DNA from: a virus
Reading direction: 5' to 3' (one strand)
Virus record (IMG/VR): IMGVR_UViG_3300031162_000925
Span: 1-34,476 of that record
DNA: 34,476 nucleotides
Shown here: positions 5,873 through 14,489 of the stretch, in pieces
Position numbering within the stretch: position 1 is the stretch's first letter
Layout: each line of letters starts with the position of its first letter
Translations under genes and position numbers: made by a program
The notes under the pieces: model-generated
The model's input: the letters and a program-made list of their open reading frames with translations, nothing else
Databases searched by the model: none
What the model was told of the DNA's origin: nothing

Positions 5873-5918
5873 TTGACTTTTTTTCTGATAAGCACATATT
5901 TATATCATATTTGATATA
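5873..5918 (+). promoter_or_regulatory. Promoter region of the large terminase gene
   Basis: TTGACT (5873-5878), 18 bases, TATTTA (5897-5902) resembles a sigma70 promoter. Overlapping the -10 is a perfect 7-bp dyad, TATATCA (5901-5907) and TGATATA (5912-5918), a possible operator. TATAAT (5915-5920) is an alternative -10 without a good -35. Confidence 0.55.
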
Positions 5919-5942
5919 ATTTGCGTTTTGTGAGGTGAGTAT

Positions 5943-7430
5943 TTGCCGACTGCTGAAGAATTGGAGTTTTTAAAGCTATATCAATCGCGGAAGCACTTGC
6001 TCAATTTTATTCGGCATACTTTTCCGCGCTATGACGCAGCGAAGCATCACAAGTTGATTTGTCGCAAGCTGGAAGCGTTGGCTACTCGCAAGATTAAGCG
6101 GTTGATGATATTTGCACCCCCTCGGCACGGTAAGAGTGAGATCTGTTCTATTCGCTTCCCTGCTTGGTATATGGGGTTACATCCTGAGCACCAGATTATT
6201 ACATCGTCATATGCTGCGCAGTTAGCCGGAGATTTTGGTAGAAAAGTTCGCAACCTTATACAAACTGACGAATATCGTCAATTATTTCCTAATGTTGAAC
6301 TCGCTACTGATTCTCAGGCTGCTAATCGCTGGCATACCAATCACGGAGGCTCTTTTCTTGCAGTAGGTGTGCAGGGAGGCGCAACGGGTCACGGTGCAGA
6401 CCTCTTCTTGATTGATGACCCTGTAAAAGATGCTGAAGAGGCTGATAGCGAGCTTGTCCGTGATAAAGTGTGGGATTGGTATAAAACTGTTGCCACCACA
6501 CGATTGATGCCTAATGCTGCGATATGCGTTATTCAGACACGTTGGCATGAGGACGACCTCTCCGGCAGATTGTTAGATGTGATGGAAAAAGATGGTGAGC
6601 AGTGGACGATTATCTCCCTCCCTGCCATCTGTGATAGTGATGACGATGCTGTGGGGCGTAAGATCGGTGAGGCATTGTGGCCTAACAGGTATCCATTGAG
6701 CAGGTTGGAAGAGGTTAGGACGGTATTAACATCTGGCAGTGGCAACCGGTTCTGGTCTGCGCTATATCAGCAGAAACCGACACCTGATGAGGGTGACTTT
6801 TTCCACAAAGACTGGATAAAATATTACGATGAACGTCCTGCCATTGAAAATCTGACCATTTATGCCACCTCCGACTATGCTGTCACTGAAAAAGGTGGCG
6901 ACTACACCGTTCACACCATATTCGGTGTAGACCCGAATGCAGATATATACATTTTAGACGTATACCGTGAGCAAGCAGGGACAGAAGAGTGGGTAAACGC
7001 TCAGATAGCGATGATGAATGAGTGGCGTCCTTTTGAGTGGGTAGGAGAAGCAGGGCAGATAGAGAAAAGCGTTGGCCCCTTTTTACGGCAGCGCATGACG
7101 GAGACGAACACTTATTGCAACATCACTGCTCTGCCGTCCATAGGAAGCAAGACGCAACGTGCCCAGTCGATCAGAGGGCGCACATCTATGGGCAAGGTAT
7201 ACTTTCCTCGCCACGCCCATTGGGTTGACGATGCAGTAAGCGAGATGCTACACTTCCCTGCCGGTAAACACGATGACTTTGTAGACACACTCAGCCTGTT
7301 GGGGCGCATCTTAGATGAAACGTGGTCTCCATATGGCGGCACAGTAGAACGTGCCAATACAGACCCACAGTTAGGCTCTAACGTCCTCAAATTAGCACGC
7401 GATGGCAACTTAGAAGCATTGGCGATGTAA
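5943..7430 (+). CDS. terL: Terminase large subunit (packaging ATPase and nuclease)
   Basis: The 495-aa motor that pumps DNA into the prohead and cuts it. The N-terminal ATPase has the Walker A motif FAPPRHGKSE (57-66) and a Walker B strand LFLIDDP (about 154-160). The C-terminal RNase H-like nuclease shows acidic residues in ATSDYAVTEKGGDY and near the end in KHDDFVDTL. Length and motif order fit the common phage terminase large subunit family. The start is TTG 5943, with GAGGTGA 5 bases upstream; no ATG is near. It heads the structural module and has its own promoter and a 660-base gap to the preceding gene. Confidence 0.95.
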   Translation: MPTAEELEFLKLYQSRKHLLNFIRHTFPRYDAAKHHKLICRKLEALATRKIKRLMIFAPPRHGKSEICSIRFPAWYMGLHPEHQIITSSYAAQLAGDFGRKVRNLIQTDEYRQLFPNVELATDSQAANRWHTNHGGSFLAVGVQGGATGHGADLFLIDDPVKDAEEADSELVRDKVWDWYKTVATTRLMPNAAICVIQTRWHEDDLSGRLLDVMEKDGEQWTIISLPAICDSDDDAVGRKIGEALWPNRYPLSRLEEVRTVLTSGSGNRFWSALYQQKPTPDEGDFFHKDWIKYYDERPAIENLTIYATSDYAVTEKGGDYTVHTIFGVDPNADIYILDVYREQAGTEEWVNAQIAMMNEWRPFEWVGEAGQIEKSVGPFLRQRMTETNTYCNITALPSIGSKTQRAQSIRGRTSMGKVYFPRHAHWVDDAVSEMLHFPAGKHDDFVDTLSLLGRILDETWSPYGGTVERANTDPQLGSNVLKLARDGNLEALAM

Positions 7431-7441
7431 GCGGAGGAAAA

Positions 7442-7930
7442 ATGGCATTTGATACAATGACGTATGGGACATCTACTATGAGTTTTTCATAGAGAATAAA
7501 CAAGCAAATAGAAGATGCTAATAGAAAAAGGTATGATCACTTTAACGCGCAAATGTTTGGCGATTTCAATGTAAAAGAAGCGCGTGGAGTATACGACACT
7601 TCGGCAACCGACATTTTTAAACCATATCAATGGAAATATAGCACCGTACCAATAACACTTGATAAGGAGGGTAGCATGAATCGCATTGTTAATATCTACG
7701 TTGTAGACACAGACGATAAAGTACCTGTTGATGAACGACTAATTGAGCAACGGTTGGGCACGTTCACAGATGAAACAGATGATGCGCTGAAGATGACCCT
7801 CAACTTATCAGAGGTGCTTGATTCGCATAACGAATACCGTGCTACCCTTAAAGACGACGATGATAAGCCCCTGAAACCTATACGTATCAGTGACCTCGTT
7901 GTGCGCATTGAACCCGTTGCCACGTTTTGA
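7442..7930 (+). pseudogene. Unknown structural-region gene interrupted by an in-frame TAG
   Basis: An ATG at 7442 has an excellent ribosome binding site (GCGGAGGAAAA), but the frame meets TAG after 16 codons (7490-7492). The same frame then runs on to TGA at 7928, and the downstream ATG at 7553 has no ribosome binding site. The product after the stop is about 146 aa, acidic, with beta-rich character (KYSTVPITLDKEG, VRIEPVATF); family unknown. The frame stays open a further 45 codons after the TGA, to TAA at 8066-8068. This may be a nonsense mutation, a sequencing error or stop-codon readthrough. TAG ends other genes here, so general reassignment is unlikely. Confidence 0.55.
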
Positions 7931-8126
7931 AGGGGTAAGGCTCAGAAATCGTTCAATAAGTGCGGTTATGAGATAGATATTGGTGGAACGATGTATTTTT
8001 TGCCCGATTCACATTTTGTAAAAATTAAAGATGTAAGTGTTGTAACTCACCCCAAAGTATCTTTTTAAGATTGGTAGCGCGAGTGATCCCAATTGTGCCA
8101 TCCCATAGCACCGCTACTATTTAATC

Positions 8127-8147
8127 AGTTTAACTGTAAACAATTAA
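8127..8147 (+). promoter_or_regulatory. Repeated AT-rich motif before the portal gene
   Basis: AGTTTAAC, one base, GTAA, one base, CAATTAA (21 bp). It matches 10671-10691 at 19 of 21 positions. Both copies sit just upstream of structural genes (13 and 24 bp before the start codons). It may be a phage late promoter element, perhaps read by the phage sigma factor encoded at 27127-27909, or a translation-leader element. Confidence 0.5.
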
Positions 8148-8159
8148 GCAGGTGGGCAT

Positions 8160-10211
8160 TTGAAGGAAGCAGAAGTAAAAAAATGGCGTGAGGTCATTGA
8201 AAATGGCGAAAAGTGGATGAAGCCCAAGCGTGAGGAATGGGATCGTCTACAAGAACGCTACAACCTCGACTTTGAAGTGGTAGGACTCGAAGAGGATCAG
8301 GTGCAGAAGATCTCTCGCTTCTACCCTCTTGTGCGCAGACTCATTGCCTCTATCGCATACAACTACCCACGCATCTTCGCTGCCATTGATCAGGGTGAGA
8401 TACTTGATGCGTATAACAATGCCGAAGAAGTCATTGAGCGTGCTGTCAACAATGCTTTCAAAGCGATGGGTATCAAAGAAGAGATCCACCAGTCTGCTTT
8501 TGATGCGTTGTTCTGTGGGCGTGGCTTTTTAAAGATTGGCTACAACCCACAGGGTGACGATGCTGTCATGCCCTATGTGTCTCACGATGACATATTAGAA
8601 GATTTCCCATATATCCACCGCATAGACCCTCGCAACATCATCGTAGACCCCCTTGCAAGCCCCCACAAGCTCGGAACTGCTGAATACCTGATAGAACGGA
8701 TGATCGTGCCCATAGAGTTTGTTAAATCGGATGCACGGTTTGAGAAGTTCAAGAATCAGTTTAAGCCCCTGTCACAGAAGAATCCAGAATTTCAAGACTC
8801 TTTCCTCACAAACCTTTACAACGACGGTGACAGTGGTGATGAGGGCAGTGATGACCGGATAAAGAGCAAGCAACGCGACCTAACAAAAATGGTCATGCTC
8901 TATGAAGTGCATGACAGGGTACACAGAAAGCGCATCGTATTTGCCAATGGCATAGAGCAACCTGTTGAGGACATCCCCCACCCAATGCTCAAGGTGGAGA
9001 AAAAAGTAGAACTCGATCCTGTCACACAAAAAGAGCGTGTCGTAGCTGTTGCACCGAAAAAGTCATATCTCCTGCGTGGTGGGTTCCCCTACTACTCATT
9101 TGCTTTCGATATGAGCGATCAGTTTTGGCCTACTCCTATGATGGCATATGAAGAGGCTGTTGAGCAGATCATTGTAGAGTCGATGTCACGACGCACAGAC
9201 CTGTTAAAACGATTCAACAGGATCATAGCAGGGCGCAAGAGTGAGAAGCGTCAAGACCCACAACTGCCTAATAACCTGTCAAAGTCTAAAGATGGTGACA
9301 TCTTGTGGATGAACGATCCTGACCGCGCTTTGGTGCCTCTCGACTTCGGTGGTGCTCCTGCTGATCAGATACAGGTAGAACGTGATGCAATGGCTTATGA
9401 GGGGCAGATCATAGAAGTGTCTCCCCCATCTGGCAGAACAGCAACAGAGGCAGCCGTAAGAGCAACAGATGCACAGCTTAACAGGGAATGGATGCAGGTG
9501 CCCATAGCAGGATTTTATAAGTGGGCAACAGAGTCGCTATTGGCGATGTGGTCAGATTTTAGGTACAGACCCACAGACTTTGCCGTAGCAATACGCCGCA
9601 ATGGTGAGCCGACCCTCAACGCTGTCATTGACGATGCGTGGTTTAACGGTCTTAGATACTCCATAGAGGTAGACGCAGCAAGTATGCAAGTGCTCAATGA
9701 GCAGCTTGAGCGTGATGATACGTTGGCATTGTATGACCGACTCATCACATCACCGATACCTATTGACCGTCAAGAAGTGGTCACACAACTGCTCGGTGGT
9801 GCTTTCCGCAAGGTCAACTTCAATAAGCTGTTGCAAACGCAGATAGACCCCGACGCAGCAGGTCTCGCACAGATGGAGAATGTGGCATATCTGCAACGTG
9901 GGCAGTTTATACCCCCACAGGCAGGGCAGAACCACGCCACACATATGCGCATCCACGATATCGACCAAATTGCTCAGACACCGGAGTTTCAACAGGCTCC
10001 CCCACAGACGCAACAGGTCATCGTGCAAGTTATTGAACAGCATAACCAAGTACACCAGCAATTGCTTGAGCAAGAAGGTGGCACACGGGGCAGACAGTCC
10101 AGACCGTCAGAGGCATCTAACGCACAAGGTCTTATGGGCACGGTGCGCTCAAATGCTCAGAAAGTTTCTAACGTCGTGCAAAATCAAGCTGTGGAGGCTA
10201 ACGCACTGTAA
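8160..10211 (+). CDS. Portal protein (head-tail connector)
   Basis: A 683-aa portal protein that would form the 12-fold ring at one vertex through which DNA enters and leaves. The N-terminal region (WMKPKREEWDRLQERYNL, RFYPLVRRLIASIAYNYPRI), the middle segment HRIDPRNIIVDPLA and the stem-like region VSPPSGRTATEAA are typical of podovirus-type portals. The Gln-rich C-terminus (about 590-683) is the likely flexible crown or barrel. Start is TTG 8160 behind AGGTGGG. Its stop overlaps the next start (TAATG). The size suits a large podovirus portal. Confidence 0.9.
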   Translation: MKEAEVKKWREVIENGEKWMKPKREEWDRLQERYNLDFEVVGLEEDQVQKISRFYPLVRRLIASIAYNYPRIFAAIDQGEILDAYNNAEEVIERAVNNAFKAMGIKEEIHQSAFDALFCGRGFLKIGYNPQGDDAVMPYVSHDDILEDFPYIHRIDPRNIIVDPLASPHKLGTAEYLIERMIVPIEFVKSDARFEKFKNQFKPLSQKNPEFQDSFLTNLYNDGDSGDEGSDDRIKSKQRDLTKMVMLYEVHDRVHRKRIVFANGIEQPVEDIPHPMLKVEKKVELDPVTQKERVVAVAPKKSYLLRGGFPYYSFAFDMSDQFWPTPMMAYEEAVEQIIVESMSRRTDLLKRFNRIIAGRKSEKRQDPQLPNNLSKSKDGDILWMNDPDRALVPLDFGGAPADQIQVERDAMAYEGQIIEVSPPSGRTATEAAVRATDAQLNREWMQVPIAGFYKWATESLLAMWSDFRYRPTDFAVAIRRNGEPTLNAVIDDAWFNGLRYSIEVDAASMQVLNEQLERDDTLALYDRLITSPIPIDRQEVVTQLLGGAFRKVNFNKLLQTQIDPDAAGLAQMENVAYLQRGQFIPPQAGQNHATHMRIHDIDQIAQTPEFQQAPPQTQQVIVQVIEQHNQVHQQLLEQEGGTRGRQSRPSEASNAQGLMGTVRSNAQKVSNVVQNQAVEANAL

Positions 10212-10645
10212 TGCCAGTATACAACTTTAAGTGTGACAATGACCATAGACTCAGAGATCAGTATTACCGATTGGATGACTTGCCTAAGCAGATCACCTGC
10301 CCCGTATGTGATGAGCCTATGGAGCAAGACTTCTCTGAGCACATCGTAGGATATTCAGACAGTGGATACCCCTACCACGATCCGCAGACAGGTATGACAT
10401 ACACATCTGCAAATGATAAAAAGGCAAAGCTCAAGATGATCGGTGCCACAGAGGGCGACTGGAAAGCTGGTGGCGCGCCCGTCAACGAAGAGACAATGCA
10501 TGAGGCGTGGAAGCAAGAGAAACAGGGCAAGCGTGTCATTGATAATGCTTACTGGTTAGACAGTGAAAACGAAAAAGATGCCCTCAAAGAAGCTGATGCA
10601 ATGCTTGACAGAGATGCTGAGAAGATCATACAGAAAGCATCCTAA
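10211..10645 (+). CDS. Zinc-ribbon protein of the head module
   Basis: A 144-aa protein whose N-terminus resembles FmdB-type zinc ribbons: Cys8 and His12 (KCDNDH), then Cys30 and Cys33 (CPVC). The remainder is charged and helical. Small zinc-ribbon proteins occur beside portal genes in other phages; their role is not known. The start overlaps the portal stop (TAATG), which implies translational coupling. It may help assembly of the head or regulate it; function remains open. Confidence 0.7.
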   Translation: MPVYNFKCDNDHRLRDQYYRLDDLPKQITCPVCDEPMEQDFSEHIVGYSDSGYPYHDPQTGMTYTSANDKKAKLKMIGATEGDWKAGGAPVNEETMHEAWKQEKQGKRVIDNAYWLDSENEKDALKEADAMLDRDAEKIIQKAS

Positions 10646-10670
10646 GACAAACTATACCCTTATTTTAACG

Positions 10671-10691
10671 AGTTTAACAGTAATCAATTAA
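10671..10691 (+). promoter_or_regulatory. Repeated AT-rich motif before the scaffold gene
   Basis: Second copy of the 21-bp motif found at 8127-8147 (19 of 21 identical), in the 69-bp gap before the scaffold gene. It does not resemble a sigma70 -35/-10 pair. Conservation in two spacers, but not in the genes around them, suggests function. Confidence 0.5.
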
Positions 10692-10714
10692 CCTTTAACA
10701 AGGATAGACACAAA

Positions 10715-11614
10715 ATGGCGGAAGATGGTGGCCTTGCAGTAGCCGATGAGACACCTGCTGATGACCTCGCTGATGATGGATTTGCCGCGGATTTAATTGG
10801 CGACTTCACAAGCGATACTCAAGAAGCAGCCTCTCAGACGGATGAGCAACACCCACAGACTGACGCGACAAATGACAGTTCACAAGAATTTGACCCTTCG
10901 AGCGTAGACCTGCTAAGGACAAATCTGGACGATGTGCCCGAAACACATAAGCCACTTGTGGAGCGTTATCAAAAACTCGCTAAGGATTTGCGTGCAAACA
11001 CTCAGCGAGTAGAGACAGACTTGCAGAACCAATTGCAGAAGTTGCAAGAGAACCAACAGCAAGCCTTTAAACCTGAAGTGCTCACAAATGCTGTCCGTGA
11101 GGGAATGAAACCCTCTGACGATGACAAGTTTGCAAACCTCACACCGGAACAACGCGCAGCAGTGGATACTGTGAAAGAACTGATTGGTGGCGAAATAGCA
11201 CCGATCAATGACAAGCTCTCACAGTTTGAGGAAATGCAACAGATGGTACAGCAGATGGTGCAAGAGAGGCAGATGCAACAGCAGGCTGCCCTGCAACAAC
11301 AGGTTACAGAGGCACGCGATGCTTATGGCGATCAGCTCGACCAATATGGTCTCCAGATAAAAGCACTCATTGCGACACCGAACCCTCGCACGGGGCAGAA
11401 CTTCACCGTAAAAGAAGCATATGAAGCGGTGTCTGGTGTGCAGGTGCAACAGTCGCAACAGTTGGCTCAGAAAGAGCAACAGGTCATTGCAGATGCAAAA
11501 CGTCAAGTCTCTACACCTCCCAACGGAGGGATAATGTCAAACGGTGGCAACGATGGGCAACAGATGTCTGATGACGATCTGGTGGCAGAGATGCAAAAGC
11601 TCGGATTCGCATAA
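10715..11614 (+). CDS. Capsid scaffolding protein
   Basis: A 299-aa acidic protein with an N-terminal Asp/Glu/Thr-rich disordered part (1-65), a long Gln-rich coiled coil (about 85-125 and 165-215) and a helical acidic end. This composition and its place directly before the capsid gene are the hallmark of phage scaffolding proteins, which guide prohead assembly and then leave. ATG 10715 has AAGGA about 9 bases upstream. No protease motif is visible. The call rests on composition and context. Confidence 0.8.
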   Translation: MAEDGGLAVADETPADDLADDGFAADLIGDFTSDTQEAASQTDEQHPQTDATNDSSQEFDPSSVDLLRTNLDDVPETHKPLVERYQKLAKDLRANTQRVETDLQNQLQKLQENQQQAFKPEVLTNAVREGMKPSDDDKFANLTPEQRAAVDTVKELIGGEIAPINDKLSQFEEMQQMVQQMVQERQMQQQAALQQQVTEARDAYGDQLDQYGLQIKALIATPNPRTGQNFTVKEAYEAVSGVQVQQSQQLAQKEQQVIADAKRQVSTPPNGGIMSNGGNDGQQMSDDDLVAEMQKLGFA

Positions 11615-11631
11615 TAGTGAGGTGAATACCG

Positions 11632-12600
11632 TTGGCTGCAACAAGTACAACTGAAACGTGGGATGCAGCGTGGACGCTGACAATGCGTACCCATCGCAAA
11701 CGTCTTACCGATAATATTTTCGATGAATACCCCACCCTTGAGTGGTTACGAAAGAGTGGGCGCGTAGAAGTAGAAAACGGTGGCAAAGAGATTCGTGAAG
11801 ATTTGCTGTATGGCAAAAACTCGGCAGAATGGTTTGAAGGTTATGACACTCTCAACACCAACGCTGTCGATGGCATCACAGCAGCTTTCTACCCGTGGCG
11901 CTACATCGCTGTTCCTATCACCATTTCATTGACGGAAGAAACAGAGTCTCAAGCTGCTGACTCCGCAAAGAAATTGTTGGTAGCAAAAACTGAACAGTCG
12001 ATGTCCACAATCCGCGATGCTGTAAATGCTGCATTGTTCTCTGCACAATCTGGCAAGTCTATTCTCGGCTTGCAAGATTTGGTCGCTGCTACATCTACCA
12101 ACACTGTTGGTGGTATTAGCCGTAACTCAGAGGCTTGGTGGGCAAATCAGTCGCAGAGTATGGGCGACTTTGATGCTGCCTCTGCACCGTCTTATACGGG
12201 TTTGAAGAACTGGAACACATTGTTCAATAACAGTTCCTCCGGCAACGCGCAACCCGATGGACAAATCTTGCCTCTGACCTATTACAGTCAGTACCAGAAC
12301 ATTTTGAATGGTACAGGATATGCCCGTGTTGAATTGGGCAGTGGTAATGGTGTCGGCAGTGATGGCAAGCTCTCGTTTAACAGCAAGCCCGTATGGTATG
12401 ACCGCGACTGCGGTGCTGCACTGATGTATTGCTTGAACAGCAACTTCATCAAGCTCAAGATCCAAAAAGGCTTGAACTTCGCAAAGACACCCTTCAAAGA
12501 ACCTCATAACCAACTTGCAAAAGTTTGTTTCGTGGTTCTCGGTTGTCAGTTCGTCACCAATAACTCACGTCGATTGGGCGTAGGTCACACATTAAGCTAA
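11632..12600 (+). CDS. Major capsid protein
   Basis: A 322-aa protein expected to have the HK97 fold and build the icosahedral head. Recognisable family features from memory are an N-terminal helix (WDAAWTLTMRTHRKRLTDNI), the segment SAEWFEGYDTLN, the WRYIAVPITIS strand, and the C-terminal block LKIQKGLNFAKTPFKEPHNQ ending NNSRRLGVGH, seen in capsid proteins of several podoviruses. Start is TTG 11632 with GAGGTGA upstream; the only nearby alternatives are downstream. It lies 17 bases after the scaffold gene. Confidence 0.88.
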   Translation: MAATSTTETWDAAWTLTMRTHRKRLTDNIFDEYPTLEWLRKSGRVEVENGGKEIREDLLYGKNSAEWFEGYDTLNTNAVDGITAAFYPWRYIAVPITISLTEETESQAADSAKKLLVAKTEQSMSTIRDAVNAALFSAQSGKSILGLQDLVAATSTNTVGGISRNSEAWWANQSQSMGDFDAASAPSYTGLKNWNTLFNNSSSGNAQPDGQILPLTYYSQYQNILNGTGYARVELGSGNGVGSDGKLSFNSKPVWYDRDCGAALMYCLNSNFIKLKIQKGLNFAKTPFKEPHNQLAKVCFVVLGCQFVTNNSRRLGVGHTLS

Positions 12601-12617
12601 AAGGGAGGTGATTGTTA

Positions 12618-13100
12618 GTGGGTACTGCATTAAGTGGTATTAGTGGAGGTGCGCTGACAGATGTGTACACAGCAGCTTCTTCACAAGGCATCGCTGATGT
12701 CGGAGAGATCAAGTACGAAGATGGTAAGAAGTATAAGTTCGTGGAGATCGTCGATCAGGATGTGGCAGTAAACGAAGTCTTGTACCCTGCCAACACAACG
12801 GGTACACAGTTAACCTCTGATTATACGGGTGGCTCTGGCCTGTCTGCTATGGTCGGTGCTGTTGCATTGGGCACTGTGGACATCTCCGTTGCTCCGTATG
12901 CGTGGGTGCAAATCCCTGAAACGGGCACCTTCGGCACAGTGCGCTCTGACGGCTCTGTCGCTGCTGGTGAAGCCATCATTGGTCACACCGTTGACGGTGA
13001 AGCTGATACAATGGCAGCAGGTGAAGAGAACCTCGTCTTTGCCTATGCACTGGCAGATGATGCCGGTTCGCCTGTAACCTGTGCTGTCCAGTTCGTATAA
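12618..13100 (+). CDS. Capsid decoration-like protein
   Basis: A 160-aa protein rich in Gly, Ala, Thr and Val, with the pattern of a small beta-barrel (DQDVAVNEVLYPAN, APYAWVQIPETG, VAAGEAIIGHTVDG). Position right after the capsid gene suggests a head decoration or stabilising protein. GTG 12618 is chosen because GGGAGGTG ends 7 bases before it; an upstream TTG at 12612 is too close to that site. It is followed by a strong terminator, so it closes the capsid transcript. Confidence 0.65.
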   Translation: MGTALSGISGGALTDVYTAASSQGIADVGEIKYEDGKKYKFVEIVDQDVAVNEVLYPANTTGTQLTSDYTGGSGLSAMVGAVALGTVDISVAPYAWVQIPETGTFGTVRSDGSVAAGEAIIGHTVDGEADTMAAGEENLVFAYALADDAGSPVTCAVQFV

Positions 13101-13106
13101 CCTGAT

Positions 13107-13139
13107 GGGGAGAGCTGTTTGTAGCAGCTCTCCCCTCTT
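13107..13139 (+). terminator. Intrinsic terminator after the capsid genes
   Basis: GGGGAGAGCTG (13107-13117), loop TTTGTAG, CAGCTCTCCCC (13125-13135), then TCTT. The stem is 11 bp, perfect and GC-rich; the T-run is short, so some readthrough into the tail genes is likely. That would yield more capsid than tail protein. Confidence 0.8.
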
Positions 13140-13158
13140 AAAACTTGTGGAGTAATCA

Positions 13159-13551
13159 ATGGCAACAGCTACAAAGCAAAAACAGAATGATCTACCCATT
13201 CCTTCTGCCCCTGAAGCAGACCCTACCGATGCGCTGATGGCTCTTGCCACTAAGATGACTGATGAGCAAAAGGCCACTTTCTTAAAAGCCCTCGGTGCTT
13301 CTCCTGCTACGCGCCCTGCTCCACGACGCAAAAAGCGTGTCACAGAAGAAGAAGTGAAAAATATGGCTCTTGCTACGGGTGGTTCCACACAGCCAGAAGG
13401 TTTCTTGCCTGTGCCTCCTGAGCACATTGTCGATATGGGTGAAGATGCTGTATATGCCTATCACCAGCAATGGCTCGATGGCAAAGTGGAATCGTGGGAT
13501 AACAAGAGCAATGGTGAACTTGAAGAGATGATCGCTACGGCAAGGTTATAA
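13159..13551 (+). CDS. Hypothetical protein of the head-tail region
   Basis: A 130-aa protein, not recognised. The N-terminus is disordered (Gln, Pro, Ala), residues about 22-45 are helical, and a basic patch APRRKKRV lies at about 54-61. The C-terminal part (MGEDAVYAYHQQWLDGKVES) is helical. The basic patch may bind nucleic acid. ATG 13159 has GGAG 9 bases upstream. Its stop codon is directly followed by the next ATG, so the two are coupled. Position suggests a virion or assembly protein. Confidence 0.65.
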   Translation: MATATKQKQNDLPIPSAPEADPTDALMALATKMTDEQKATFLKALGASPATRPAPRRKKRVTEEEVKNMALATGGSTQPEGFLPVPPEHIVDMGEDAVYAYHQQWLDGKVESWDNKSNGELEEMIATARL

Positions 13552-13776
13552 ATGGCACAAGAGAATCATATAGATGCTGTGAGCTTTTCGGGTGATGGCA
13601 CCCTTCTCACCTTTGAAGGCATCACCATTACTGCACGTAGCGACACCCCTGCTGATCCCGACAGCAACGAAGCAGTTATGTGGATGGATTCTGCAACGGG
13701 TGATTTGAAAGTGAAACTTACTGATAGTGGTGGCACGACAAAGACTGCCACACTTGCTGACTTTAGTGCCCTGTAA
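13552..13776 (+). CDS. Small beta-structured virion-like protein
   Basis: A 74-aa protein. The core pattern SNEAVMWMDSATGDLKVKLT resembles segments found in many fibre and tail proteins, where a short beta-hairpin (value, then metadata-like strand) repeats. The ATG directly follows the previous stop (TAA ATG), implying coupling. It may be a minor tail or decoration protein; the family is not certain. Confidence 0.6.
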   Translation: MAQENHIDAVSFSGDGTLLTFEGITITARSDTPADPDSNEAVMWMDSATGDLKVKLTDSGGTTKTATLADFSAL

Positions 13777-13790
13777 GGATGTGTTCTTAA

Positions 13791-14489
13791 TTGACATTGA
13801 CAAAAGTATTACAGCTTGCCTTGCGACGTGTCGGACTTGATGAGTCCAGCTCTGTATATCTGAGCAACGCAAGAGACTATTTCAACACGGGAACAAAAGA
13901 CTTGGGCACGCGCAGAGCATTTCGGTGGCTGTTCAAGCGCACCACGTTTACCACTGTGCAAGATCAGCGCAGCTATGACTTGGCATCTGATGTGATGAGA
14001 CCCCTGTCATTTGTAAATGTATCCTACGATGCACCTATGCAAATGGTAGACCCTGAAGAGGTAGACACACTTGACCCTGACAGAGATGAGACCGGAGACC
14101 CCCGTGCAGTATATGTCACGGGCATAGACACCTCATCGGGTGTGTGGGAAGTAGACCTATACCCCCTACCCGATGACTCTGCAACGACAATATCATACCG
14201 CTATTACGCATTCATTGCTGATAAGACCTCTTCAGATGATGCCGCAGACCTTGCAGCGACGATGCCACCGTGGGCACAGAATGCAATGATCCATTATATC
14301 GCCTCTCGCTACAAAGGTGAACTCGGTGACTTAGAAGGTGAGGCGCAAGAGCTGAGTCTTTTTGAAGGATCTATTGAGCAGAACATAGCAGTAGATGGCG
14401 ATGTCACAGATGGCAATCGTATATACCGCTTTGGACGTGCAGACTTAAATGCTGGACGGTTCGGCTTTGAGGTGGACACTTTAGGATGA
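13791..14489 (+). CDS. Head-tail adaptor (tail tubular A-like protein)
   Basis: A 232-aa protein predicted to sit between the portal and the tail nozzle. The N-terminal helices (VLQLALRRVGLDESSSVYLS, then ARDYFNTGTKDLG) and a beta domain ending in a helical tail (PPWAQNAMIHYIASRYKGEL) follow the layout of podovirus adaptor proteins such as T7 gp11. Start TTG 13791 has AAGGATG about 11 bases upstream, a little far; a later TTG at 13797 is possible. The end overlaps the nozzle gene by 4 bases (ATGA). Confidence 0.75.
   Translation: MTLTKVLQLALRRVGLDESSSVYLSNARDYFNTGTKDLGTRRAFRWLFKRTTFTTVQDQRSYDLASDVMRPLSFVNVSYDAPMQMVDPEEVDTLDPDRDETGDPRAVYVTGIDTSSGVWEVDLYPLPDDSATTISYRYYAFIADKTSSDDAADLAATMPPWAQNAMIHYIASRYKGELGDLEGEAQELSLFEGSIEQNIAVDGDVTDGNRIYRFGRADLNAGRFGFEVDTLG

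Noticed and set aside
7442-7930. Genome-wide reassignment of TAG as a sense codon
   Set aside because: TAG is the natural end of several well-defined genes here (for example at 5281, 16009, 22017 and 24180), with downstream starts placed right after it.
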